Shown here in pieces: positions 48,812-56,982 of a stretch of 64,000 nt of DNA. Positions within the stretch are counted from its first letter, which is position 1. Every line of letters begins with the position of its first letter. The stretch is from Myroides phaeus (GTDB lineage Bacteria > Bacteroidota > Bacteroidia > Flavobacteriales > Flavobacteriaceae), in NCBI RefSeq assembly GCF_009799805.1, contig NZ_CP047050.1:262001-326000 (forward strand), read 5' to 3'. Under the pieces are notes generated by a model. The model saw nothing but the letters and a program-made list of their open reading frames with translations, was not told the origin of the DNA and did no database searches. Position numbers and translations under genes: made by a program.

Positions 48812-50994
48812 AATGCGAATTTTTTTTCTATATCTTCTACCTTCATTGTAATAAAAGTAGGCTTCATAAAAGGTGAAATATTAGGTTCTTTACAAGCAAA
48901 TAATGAATTTACAATTTCTTCTTGTTCTTCCTCATTTAACACTGTACCATTTTTAACTGCCAAACTATGTGCCAAAGATTTTGCAATACGATCACTTTGT
49001 CCTAAAGTTGTAGGAGGAACACCATCTTGAAAATCTGCAATTAAATCTTCTAATACAATTGATGCTTCACTTTCTGCAACATTGACTGGTAATCCAGATA
49101 TAACCACAAACTCTTGGGCAATATTCTCAAAACCAAACCCCGTTTGTTTCAATAAAGGTTGTAACTCTCGTAACATCTCAATTTCAAAAGGTGCATAGTA
49201 CAAAGTCAAAGGAAATAACAACTGTTGCGATGACGCTTGTTGCACTCTAATATTTTCCATAAACTTTTCATACAAAATACGCTGATGCGCCCTTCCTTGG
49301 TCTATTACAACCATACCTGACTTTATTGGACTTACAATATATTTTCTATTTATTTGAAAACGTTTAACACCACTGTTTTCGTCTTTACTATTTTCAAATA
49401 AATTTCCTGTAACAAAATCACTTTCTAATTTTATATTGGAAACATCTAAGTCGTTTGCAGAAGACTTTAAGCCCTCATACATACTTTCCCATCCAGCTAT
49501 ATTACTTTTAGACGACAGTGTATTATTGTCTCTCTTAGTAAAATTCGATGCTGATGATCCTTTACTAAACTTAGATTCATATTCAAAACTATCATTACCT
49601 TTTGATGCAATTACAAAACCATCATCAAAATTATCTTCCACATTACTTGAAAAAGCATCATCATTACCTTTACTTTCAATTACATCAATAAATCGTTCGT
49701 GCTCTACTATATTTTTAGATCCTTCAAGACTTTCTAAATAATTAGCTTCTGATAAATTTCCTTTGCTTTCAATCGAATCTATAAAAGGACTTGACTCTAT
49801 ATTACTGATATTTGACTTAATAAATCCTTCTGCACTATGCTCAAAAGGATTATATTCAAACCTATCTGTTTCATTAGCAATTTCTCTATGAAAAGGGTTG
49901 AAGTTTCTATCAACCTCTATTGTTGGAGTTGTTGCCTCTGTCCCTTCATAATCATACGGAGTATCCAACGTTGAATCTCTTTGAAAATCTAACAAAGGAG
50001 CGACATTAAACTGTCCCAAACTGTGTTTTATTATTGATCTTAATATACTATACAAAGCTTGTTCATCATCAAACTTAACTTCTGTTTTTGTAGGATGAAT
50101 ATTAATATCTATTGAATCAGGTGGAACATTAAAGTAAATAAAATAGCTTGGGTGTGTACCCTCTTTCAACAACCCTTCATAGGCTGCCAAAATAGCGTGG
50201 TGTAAATAACCACTTTTTACAAAACGATCATTTACAAAGAAAAACTGTTCGCCCCTACTCTTCTTTGCAAATTCAGGTTTTCCAACGAACCCAGTCACTT
50301 CAACGATCTCTGTGGTTTCGTTAATAGGAACTAACTTTTCATTAGTTCTTACTCCGAAAACACTTACAATTCGTTGTCTTAAATTTGTAGGAACTAAATT
50401 AAAGACCTCACTTCCGTTGTGAATCAACGAAAAATGAATGTTATTATGAACTAATACTATACGTTCAAACTCGTCTATAATATTTCTTAACTCTACATTA
50501 TCTGATTTAAGAAAATTACGACGTGCTGGTATATTAAAAAATAAATTCTTTACTGAAAATGACGTACCACAAGGGACAACCGCTACCTCTTGACTGATAA
50601 GTTTAGTTCCTTCTATGACAAGATGTGTACCTAACTCAGCTGAATGTAAACGAGTTTTTAGTTCAACATGAGCAATAGCGGCAATTGAAGCCAATGCCTC
50701 CCCTCTAAATCCTTTAGTACTCAATGCAAACAAGTCCTCTGCTTTAGAAATCTTTGATGTAGCATGTCGTTCAAACGCCATTCTTGCATCTACATCACTC
50801 ATTCCTTTTCCATTATCTATAACCTGTATTAAGGTTTTTCCTGCCTCCTTTAAAATTAATTTAATTTCTGTCGCACCAGCATCAACTGCATTCTCAATCA
50901 GTTCTTTCACAACAGAAGCTGGTCGTTGAACAACTTCTCCTGCGGCGATCTGATTCGCTACATGGTCCGGCAGTAAACGAATTATATCTGACAT
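48808..50994 (-). CDS. mutL: DNA mismatch repair protein MutL
   Basis: 728 residues. The N-terminal GHKL ATPase has IAAGEVVQRPASVVKELIEN (about 16-35), DNGKGM and KGFRGEALASIAAI. A linker of roughly 190 residues (about 345-535) is Asn/Ser/Glu/Asp-rich and repeats SKGN. The C-terminal dimerisation domain follows. Where endonuclease MutL proteins have DQHAxxExxxxE, this one has Asp565-Gln-Gly-Arg-Ala-His-Gln...Glu576, and the CPHGRP zinc motif is also missing, so nicking activity is doubtful. First gene of a four-gene operon. Confidence 0.95.
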   Translation of the reverse strand: MSDIIRLLPDHVANQIAAGEVVQRPASVVKELIENAVDAGATEIKLILKEAGKTLIQVIDNGKGMSDVDARMAFERHATSKISKAEDLFALSTKGFRGEALASIAAIAHVELKTRLHSAELGTHLVIEGTKLISQEVAVVPCGTSFSVKNLFFNIPARRNFLKSDNVELRNIIDEFERIVLVHNNIHFSLIHNGSEVFNLVPTNLRQRIVSVFGVRTNEKLVPINETTEIVEVTGFVGKPEFAKKSRGEQFFFVNDRFVKSGYLHHAILAAYEGLLKEGTHPSYFIYFNVPPDSIDINIHPTKTEVKFDDEQALYSILRSIIKHSLGQFNVAPLLDFQRDSTLDTPYDYEGTEATTPTIEVDRNFNPFHREIANETDRFEYNPFEHSAEGFIKSNISNIESSPFIDSIESKGNLSEANYLESLEGSKNIVEHERFIDVIESKGNDDAFSSNVEDNFDDGFVIASKGNDSFEYESKFSKGSSASNFTKRDNNTLSSKSNIAGWESMYEGLKSSANDLDVSNIKLESDFVTGNLFENSKDENSGVKRFQINRKYIVSPIKSGMVVIDQGRAHQRILYEKFMENIRVQQASSQQLLFPLTLYYAPFEIEMLRELQPLLKQTGFGFENIAQEFVVISGLPVNVAESEASIVLEDLIADFQDGVPPTTLGQSDRIAKSLAHSLAVKNGTVLNEEEQEEIVNSLFACKEPNISPFMKPTFITMKVEDIEKKFAL

Positions 50995-51106
50995 TTATTT
51001 GCTTAAGCTTTTTTAGTGTTTATTACGAAATATTTTATCCGAAAAACAAATTTAAAGAAATATAATCGCCTTTACTATTTCTCAATTGTAATTTATTCTA
51101 AAATAA

Positions 51107-51140
51107 AAAAACCTGTAAAATTTCTTTTACAGGTTTTTTT
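51107..51140 (-). terminator. Intrinsic terminator of the TPR-ribH operon
   Basis: A 14-bp perfect stem (51107-51120 with 51125-51138), loop TTTC, A/T tails on both sides, 29 bases after the ribH stop. Confidence 0.9.
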
Positions 51141-51166
51141 TTATTTTCAATAGATAGTACTTCTAT

Positions 51167-51655
51167 TTATCTTCTATTCAATTCAATCATTTTCAATGCA
51201 GCAACGGCAGCTTCGGTACCTTTATTACCATGCTCACCACCGCTTCTTGCTAATGATTGTTCAATTTTATTATCTGTAAGAACACAGAAAATAACTGGAA
51301 TTGCAGAAATCAAATTCAAATCTTTAATTCCTTGAGTAACTCCTTCACAAACAAATTCAAAGTGCATTGTTTCCCCTTTAATAACGCATCCCATTACGAT
51401 AACTGCGTCAAGTTCGTCATCCACTTCAATCATTTTCTTTGCTCCGAAAATCAACTCAAAACTTCCTGGCACATTCCAACGAACTATACTTTCTTGAAGC
51501 ATTCCGCAATCTAATAATGCCGCTTCTGCTCCTTTGTATAATCCGTTTGTAATTTCATCATTCCATTCTGATACAACGATACCTACTTTAAAATCCTTTG
51601 CATTTGGTAAAGTAGCTTTATTATACTCAGATAAGTTTTTATTTGCTGTTGCCAT
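51167..51655 (-). CDS. ribH: 6,7-dimethyl-8-ribityllumazine synthase
   Basis: Penultimate step of riboflavin synthesis. 162 residues. Conserved segments: IVVSEWNDEITNGLYKGA (about 26-43), VPGSFELIFGAKKM (about 63), GCVIKGETMHFEFVCEGV with the catalytic His (about 100), and SGGEHGNKGTEAA near the end. It begins one base after the TPR gene stop, so the two are co-translated. Confidence 0.97.
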   Translation of the reverse strand: MATANKNLSEYNKATLPNAKDFKVGIVVSEWNDEITNGLYKGAEAALLDCGMLQESIVRWNVPGSFELIFGAKKMIEVDDELDAVIVMGCVIKGETMHFEFVCEGVTQGIKDLNLISAIPVIFCVLTDNKIEQSLARSGGEHGNKGTEAAVAALKMIELNRR

Positions 51656-51656
51656 T

Positions 51657-52442
51657 TTATTGTGCTAATCCAATCAAAGCTTCAACTCCATTTGCTTCAG
51701 CTGAACCTTGATAGTTGTTTTTAATATCAGTGAAAATCTTTACTGCTTCTTCTTTTTTTCCTAATTCTAAAGCTACTAATCCAGCCTTATTTAAAAATCT
51801 TGGAACAGTAAAATCATTCTTTTGTGAAGCTGCTGCTTTTTTGTAATAATCAAAAGCATCTTCTTTTTGTCCTAATTCAGAAAAAGCATCACCAATAGCA
51901 CCTAAAGCTAAAGCACCTAATAATTGGTCTTTACTTTTAAATTTCTCTAAATGCTCAATTGCTTTTTGATATTCTCCTTTGTTCAAATAAGAAGTACCAG
52001 CATAGTAATGTGCTAAATTTGCAGACTCAGTACCTTTATAGTTTTCAATAATACCTAAGAATCCTAATTTCCCTTCTCCACCTTCTAAGGCAAGATTAAA
52101 CATAGACTCTCTCTCTTCCGTATTCATTAAAGCATTGTTGTAGTATGACTGAGCTTGGAACATTTCATTTGCAGCATCGTCATTTTTAGGCTCAACAACA
52201 AATTTATCATATCCAATATATCCCATAGTTGCTAATGCAATTGCACCAACAATACCAAAAATTGCTTTTTGATTACGTACTGCCCAATTTTCAACTTTAT
52301 TAGCACGCTCGTCTAAAGTGTTAAATACTTCAGCCGTAGTACTATTTGCAGTATCTACATTGTTATATTGATCGAACTCATTAGCTTCTTGTTCTTGTTC
52401 TGGTTTAGGAGCTTTATAACCTCTTTTATTATAAGTTGCCAT
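51657..52442 (-). CDS. Membrane-anchored TPR protein
   Basis: 261 residues: a basic, Gln/Glu-rich cytoplasmic head, one membrane helix (AIFGIVGAIALATMGYIGY, about 60-78) and a C-terminal array of TPR-type helix pairs (SANLAHYYAGTSYLNKGEYQ; LGALALGAIGDAFSELGQKE). This layout resembles YfgM, which assists protein translocation; the role is inferred. It is directly upstream of ribH. Confidence 0.85.
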   Translation of the reverse strand: MATYNKRGYKAPKPEQEQEANEFDQYNNVDTANSTTAEVFNTLDERANKVENWAVRNQKAIFGIVGAIALATMGYIGYDKFVVEPKNDDAANEMFQAQSYYNNALMNTEERESMFNLALEGGEGKLGFLGIIENYKGTESANLAHYYAGTSYLNKGEYQKAIEHLEKFKSKDQLLGALALGAIGDAFSELGQKEDAFDYYKKAAASQKNDFTVPRFLNKAGLVALELGKKEEAVKIFTDIKNNYQGSAEANGVEALIGLAQ

Positions 52443-52576
52443 GTATACAAAGTTTAATGAGTCGCAAAAATAGGATTTTTATTGTAATATAAAAGTGCTT
52501 TCTATTTATATTTTTGATAATTTGCACCGAAATTTCATAAAGCACTCTTGAAAACGTTAAAAAACCTAATAACTAC

Positions 52577-53671
52577 GTGTATTTAAAAAAATTAAACCTC
52601 TTAAATTTTAAAAATATTAGTGACAAAACCTTCACTTTTAATCAACGAATCAACTGTTTTGTTGGCTTAAATGGCGTGGGGAAAACTAATATATTGGACG
52701 CGATATATTATATGGCATACGGGAAGAGTTATTTCAACCCAATTGCCTTACAAAATATCAGACACAATGAAGACTTTTTTGTTATTGATGGAACTTTTGT
52801 CAAAGACGATAAAGACGAACATATTGTTTGTAGTTTAAAAAAAGGGCAAAAGAAAATTCTTAAAAGAAACAGTAAAAACTACGAACGCTTTTCTGACCAT
52901 TTTGGCTTTATTCCATTGGTTATTATTTCTCCTTCTGATAGTGATTTAATTACGGAAGGAAGTGAAACACGCCGAAAGTTTATCGATAGTGTTATCTCAC
53001 AAATGGATAATACCTATTTGCAATACTTGATACAATATCAAAAACTCATTACTCAGCGAAATGCACTGTTAAAAAGCTTTGCTCAGAATCAATATTTTGA
53101 CAGAGAAACGCTTGAAGTTTACAACGAACAAATAGCTGAATTAGCTCATCCTATTCACATTAAAAGAAAAGAGTTTATTACTCAATTTACTCCTATTTTT
53201 AACCGTTATCACAAGTTAATTACTGAGGATAAAGATGAAGTTACTCTTTCTTACGAAACACAATTAGACAATATGTCTATGATGGAGCTATTCAACGAGT
53301 TTTTAGCTAAAGATAGAATTTTACAATACACATCAGTTGGAATACATAAAGACGACTTGTCATTTGAACTAAAAGGTCATCCTATAAAGAAATTTGGTTC
53401 TCAAGGACAACAGAAATCATTCTTGATTGCTTTAAAATTAGCACAATTTGACTTTTTAAAAGAATACAGGGGAGTTGCTCCTATTCTTCTTTTTGATGAT
53501 ATTTTCGATAAATTAGACGAAAATAGAGTGCGAAAGATATTAGAATTAGTAAATTTAGACACTTTTGGACAACTGTTCATTTCAGATACTCACGTAGAAA
53601 GAACTGAAAGCTTACTGAACAGTATACATCAAGATTTTGAAATTTTCAAAATACAACAAAACGAAGAATAA
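52577..53671 (+). CDS. recF: DNA replication and repair protein RecF
   Basis: ATPase that helps load RecA at gaps. 364 residues, GTG start ([20 protein letters not shown] follows). Walker [18 protein letters not shown] (about 30-46), the signature [16 protein letters not shown] (about 274) and Walker [17 protein letters not shown] near residue 310. Divergent from the TPR gene; leads an operon-like run with murB 17 bases downstream. Confidence 0.96.
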   Translation: MYLKKLNLLNFKNISDKTFTFNQRINCFVGLNGVGKTNILDAIYYMAYGKSYFNPIALQNIRHNEDFFVIDGTFVKDDKDEHIVCSLKKGQKKILKRNSKNYERFSDHFGFIPLVIISPSDSDLITEGSETRRKFIDSVISQMDNTYLQYLIQYQKLITQRNALLKSFAQNQYFDRETLEVYNEQIAELAHPIHIKRKEFITQFTPIFNRYHKLITEDKDEVTLSYETQLDNMSMMELFNEFLAKDRILQYTSVGIHKDDLSFELKGHPIKKFGSQGQQKSFLIALKLAQFDFLKEYRGVAPILLFDDIFDKLDENRVRKILELVNLDTFGQLFISDTHVERTESLLNSIHQDFEIFKIQQNEE

Positions 53672-53688
53672 ATTAAACCAATTACCTC

Positions 53689-54702
53689 ATGAAAATCCTT
53701 GAAAACATATCATTAAAACCCTATAACACTTTTGGTTTAGACGTAAAAGCAAAATACTTCGTTGAAGTTAATAACCTAACCGACTTGAAAGAAATAGTGA
53801 AGGCTAATGATAGTCAAAAGCTATTTATTTTAGGCGGAGGTAGTAATATGTTACTGACTACTGATGTAAACAAAATAGTTGTTAAGTTGAACTTAAAAGG
53901 GATTGAGGTAGTTGAAAACAACGAAGATTATGTACTTGTAGAGGCTCAAGCTGGTGAAAACTGGCACGAATTTGTCTTATGGACTTTAGCACACGACTTT
54001 GGAGGAATTGAAAATCTTTCCTTAATTCCTGGTAATGTTGGTACTACTCCTATTCAAAACATTGGTGCTTATGGAGTTGAAGTTAAGGACACCCTACATA
54101 GTTGTAAAGCTTTAAACGTAAAAACGTTAGCTATAGAAGAGTTTTCCAATAAAGATTGTGAATTCGCTTATAGAGAAAGTATTTTTAAAAATAATCTAAA
54201 AGACCAATATATTATCACGTCTGTAACATTCAAATTGACGAAAAACAACCACAATTTAAAAGTGGAATACGGCGCTATTCAAAAAGAGTTAGATTTAGAA
54301 AGTATTACAGTACCAACTATCCAAGACATAAGCAAAGCTGTCATTCGCATTAGACAAAGTAAATTACCTGACCCTAAAGAAATAGGAAATAGCGGAAGCT
54401 TTTTTAAAAACCCAATAGTATCAACTGAAACATTTAATCACCTTCACAGTATTTACCCTACAATGCCTCATTATATTTTGAATGATGCTGAAGTTAAAAT
54501 ACCTGCTGGATGGTTAATTGAAAAAGTGGGGTTCAAAGGTTATCGCATTGGTGATGCTGGTGTACATAACCTACAAGCTCTGGTTTTGGTTAATTACGGA
54601 AAAGCGACTGGTGAACAAATAAAAAAGCTTTCACAAACCGTTCAAAATGAAGTAAAAAAAGTATTCAACATCAGCATATCAGCAGAGGTTAACATCTTTT
54701 AA
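53689..54702 (+). CDS. murB: UDP-N-acetylenolpyruvoylglucosamine reductase
   Basis: FAD enzyme of peptidoglycan precursor synthesis. 337 residues, type I form. N-terminal LKPYNTFGLDVKAKYFVEV, FAD-binding LGGGSNMLL (about 47), SLIPGNVGTTPIQNIGAYGVEV (about 115), the catalytic Ser in GNSGSFFKNPIV (about 232) and the final AGWLIEKVGFKGYRIG. Placed after recF. Confidence 0.97.
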   Translation: MKILENISLKPYNTFGLDVKAKYFVEVNNLTDLKEIVKANDSQKLFILGGGSNMLLTTDVNKIVVKLNLKGIEVVENNEDYVLVEAQAGENWHEFVLWTLAHDFGGIENLSLIPGNVGTTPIQNIGAYGVEVKDTLHSCKALNVKTLAIEEFSNKDCEFAYRESIFKNNLKDQYIITSVTFKLTKNNHNLKVEYGAIQKELDLESITVPTIQDISKAVIRIRQSKLPDPKEIGNSGSFFKNPIVSTETFNHLHSIYPTMPHYILNDAEVKIPAGWLIEKVGFKGYRIGDAGVHNLQALVLVNYGKATGEQIKKLSQTVQNEVKKVFNISISAEVNIF

Positions 54703-54731
54703 AAAACTTATTTAATTCTTATAGAAAATTG

Positions 54732-54739
54732 TACATTTG
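54732..54739 (+). promoter_or_regulatory. -7 promoter box before the glycosyltransferase-sigma pair
   Basis: A perfect TACATTTG lies 28 bases upstream of the glycosyltransferase ATG, with no matching TTG. It may start a transcript separate from recF-murB. Confidence 0.5.
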
Positions 54740-54767
54740 CATACCTCTATTTTGAAGGGATTTTACT

Positions 54768-55874
54768 ATGCTAACAATATTATTTTACCTATTTATTGCA
54801 GTCTTAATAATTGAATTTTTACAATATGTTATTGTTTATAGTCGTTTGGCATTTACGTCTCAAACTTCTAACAAAAAATCAATTGATTACGAACCTGTAT
54901 CTGTTATTGTTTACATTAAAGATCAAGAAGAAAAACTTACAACTTTCTTAACTTCTTTAATCAATCAAAATTACCCACAATTTGAAATTATCTTAGTAAA
55001 TAATGCTTCAGAAGATAACAGCTTAGATATACTTGAATCGTTTGAAAGACAATTTCCTAATGCCAAATTAGTTAATGTAGCTAATAATGAGGCTTTCTGG
55101 GGCAACAAAAAATACGCATTAACTTTAGGAATAAAAGTAACATCTTATGATCGTTATGTTTTTGTCGATCCTACTGTAATGCCAGCAAACCTAAATTGGT
55201 TGGCAAGCTTAACAAGTAACTTCTCTACCAAAAAGAAAGTTGTAATTGGACATACAAGCATATTAAAAAAGAAAAAGTCTTTTCTGAACAAACTAATGCG
55301 CTATCAAAATATGTTTAAATCTATAAACTTATTTTCTTGGGCCGCTTTGGGTAAACCTTTTCACGGTAACGCACAAAATCAAGCTTATAACAAAGAGTTA
55401 TTCTTTAAAGTAAATGGTTTTATTGAGCATATGAAAACACCTTTTGGAGACGAATATGCTTTTATAAATCAAATCGGTACAAGTAGAAATACAGCTGCTG
55501 CAATACATCCCGATAGTTTTGTAATCACTGAAAGTGACAATAAATTCTCAACTTGGAAAAAACAGCTTAAAAACAACGATTTACTACTTAAAAATTCGAA
55601 AACGATAAATAATATAAAAGTTAGATTCTTCAACTTTTGTCGTGTATTATTCTTTATATCGTTTGCTGTATTAGTTTCTTTTTTACATCAAATAGAAATA
55701 GTAGTAGGACTTTTTATTTTTAGATATATCCTAATATATATATACAATGCAAAGCTTTTTAAACTTTTTGCAAACAAAGATCTACTGTGGACACTTCCAA
55801 TATTAGAAATAATTCATATTTTTATGTCTACTTACTATAGTGTTACACACTTTATATCAAGAAAAAAGATTTGA
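54768..55874 (+). CDS. Family 2 glycosyltransferase, membrane-bound
   Basis: 368 residues. One N-terminal helix (about 1-24), a GT-A domain (EPVSVIVYIKDQEEKL, QNYPQFEIILVNNASEDNSLDIL, FVDPTVMPANLNWL, FGDEYAFINQIGTSR with the acidic catalytic-type residues), then two C-terminal helices (about 285-345). The canonical DxD is not clear; FVDPT stands in its place. Acceptor unknown, perhaps a lipid-linked or surface sugar. Its stop overlaps the sigma factor start by 4 bases. Confidence 0.85.
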   Translation: MLTILFYLFIAVLIIEFLQYVIVYSRLAFTSQTSNKKSIDYEPVSVIVYIKDQEEKLTTFLTSLINQNYPQFEIILVNNASEDNSLDILESFERQFPNAKLVNVANNEAFWGNKKYALTLGIKVTSYDRYVFVDPTVMPANLNWLASLTSNFSTKKKVVIGHTSILKKKKSFLNKLMRYQNMFKSINLFSWAALGKPFHGNAQNQAYNKELFFKVNGFIEHMKTPFGDEYAFINQIGTSRNTAAAIHPDSFVITESDNKFSTWKKQLKNNDLLLKNSKTINNIKVRFFNFCRVLFFISFAVLVSFLHQIEIVVGLFIFRYILIYIYNAKLFKLFANKDLLWTLPILEIIHIFMSTYYSVTHFISRKKI

Positions 55875-56446
55875 AAGACTTAGTACCACAAAATATCGAA
55901 GCAGCACAAAAAGGTGATCAAACAGCCTTCACTTTCTTACTAAATTTCTATTGGTCTGAAGTCTATAATTATATCCTTAAAAGATCCGCTAATGAAGCAG
56001 ACAGTGAAGATATTACAATTGAGACTTTCTCTAAAGCATTTTCAAGTATAAATAGTTATAAACCTGAATTTGCATTTAACACTTGGCTTATTTCAATCGC
56101 GAAAAATGTTCATATCGATATGATACGAAAACGAAAAAATATGTCATTTGTTGATCTTAATGACGAATACAATTCTGAATTCAGCAACATTGTTGACGAC
56201 ACTTCAAATATAGAAGACAAATTAATAAAGGAACAGAACTTAGCTATTTTTAAGAACTACATTAAGCTTTTAAAACCACACTATCAAGAAGTAATTGAAC
56301 TGCGCTTCTTTCAAGAGCTTTCTTACAACGAAATCTCTGAAGTCCTAAACGAACCACTTAACAATGTTAAAGTCAAAATAATGCGTGCTAAAAAGCTTTT
56401 AGCGGAGATTATCTTAAAACAGATTGACCATAATTTTAATTTGTAA
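55871..56446 (+). CDS. ECF-type RNA polymerase sigma factor
   Basis: 191 residues with region 2 (AFTFLLNFYWSEVYNYILKR ... DSEDITIETFSKAFSSI ... FNTWLISIAKNVHIDMIRKR, about 20-95) and region 4 (HYQEVIELRFFQELSYNEISEVLNEPLNNVKVKIMRAKKLL, about 137-178). The start is TTG within the preceding gene's stop region (TTGA overlap), so expression is tied to the glycosyltransferase. No anti-sigma gene is adjacent, unlike typical FecI/FecR pairs. Confidence 0.9.
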   Translation: MKDLVPQNIEAAQKGDQTAFTFLLNFYWSEVYNYILKRSANEADSEDITIETFSKAFSSINSYKPEFAFNTWLISIAKNVHIDMIRKRKNMSFVDLNDEYNSEFSNIVDDTSNIEDKLIKEQNLAIFKNYIKLLKPHYQEVIELRFFQELSYNEISEVLNEPLNNVKVKIMRAKKLLAEIILKQIDHNFNL

Positions 56447-56634
56447 ATATTCTTCTATTTTTTCTATTCGCTACTATCTACTTGTCTGTAAAACATATGA
56501 GCTAAATCCTTATATACTTTCTCTTTTTTACAACATAAAAAAAACCTCTTTATAATCTCTTTTTCACGAGGTACTTTATTTATAATTATTATTAGGCCTT
56601 ACCTACCATTATTTTAAATAAAGCTACTATCGTC

Positions 56635-56746
56635 TCTGGCACTTTCTTGCAGAATACTGGCACTTTTCCGGCACTTTACCCCGAAAAACAGCCTATTTCT
56701 CGAACAATAGTGCCAGGATACTGCCAGCATTCTGCCACTAGACTAA
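56635..56746. repeat. Imperfect inverted-repeat element with repeated TGGCACTTT units
   Basis: Arms 56647-56677 and 56707-56737 (31 bases each) match at 24 of 31 positions as reverse complements, with a 29-base loop. The left side also carries direct repeats CTGGCACTTT (56636, 56656) and CGGCACTTT (56669); the right side has TGCCAG twice and TGCCAC. The composition is distinctly richer in G and C than the flanks. Confidence 0.7.
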
Positions 56747-56913
56747 TCAACTTCCCTTCATTATTTACACAAGTAAATACCTTATACAGCACAAATACCC
56801 AGCTACTCCACAGATCTCCAAACAAACAACAAAAACAATACATCTATCAAAATAACAAATACTTACATTTTTAAAAGAACTTTTATTTTAAGTAAAATAA
56901 AACTCAAAACTGA

Positions 56914-56963
56914 CTTTTATCATAATAAAAGACAAAGTTGTCTTCTATATTTGATATATCAAA
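56914..56963 (+). promoter_or_regulatory. nirK promoter with two palindromic operator candidates
   Basis: A perfect palindrome CTTTTAT-CATA-ATAAAAG at 56914-56931; a -7 box TATATTTG at 56946-56953; a second perfect palindrome TTTGATATATCAAA at 56950-56963 overlapping the box and the expected start near 56957. There is no TTG at -33; the first palindrome occupies that place. Confidence 0.5.
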
Positions 56964-56982
56964 AAATAAAAATAATCTAACT

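Larger units (their letters stand above)
56447..56982 (+). other. Intergenic region before nirK with inverted repeat and operator-like palindromes
   Basis: 536 bases. From left: a weak ACCTC...GAGGT hairpin near 56546-56573, a locally GC-richer inverted-repeat element (56635-56746), then the nirK control region with two palindromes (56914-56931 and 56950-56963) and a -7 box. No reading frame with coding character. Confidence 0.65.

Noticed and set aside
56635..56746. CRISPR-like array
   Set aside because: The repeats are short, imperfect and mostly inverted, with no regular spacers and no cas genes nearby.
56647..56874. Plus-strand frame of 75 codons before nirK
   Set aside because: It runs through the inverted-repeat element and ends in a low-complexity Gln/Asn tail; no coding character.
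56938..56982. TTG at 56938 as nirK start
   Set aside because: The extra residues would span the -7 box and a palindrome; the signal peptide fits a start at 56983 or 57004.
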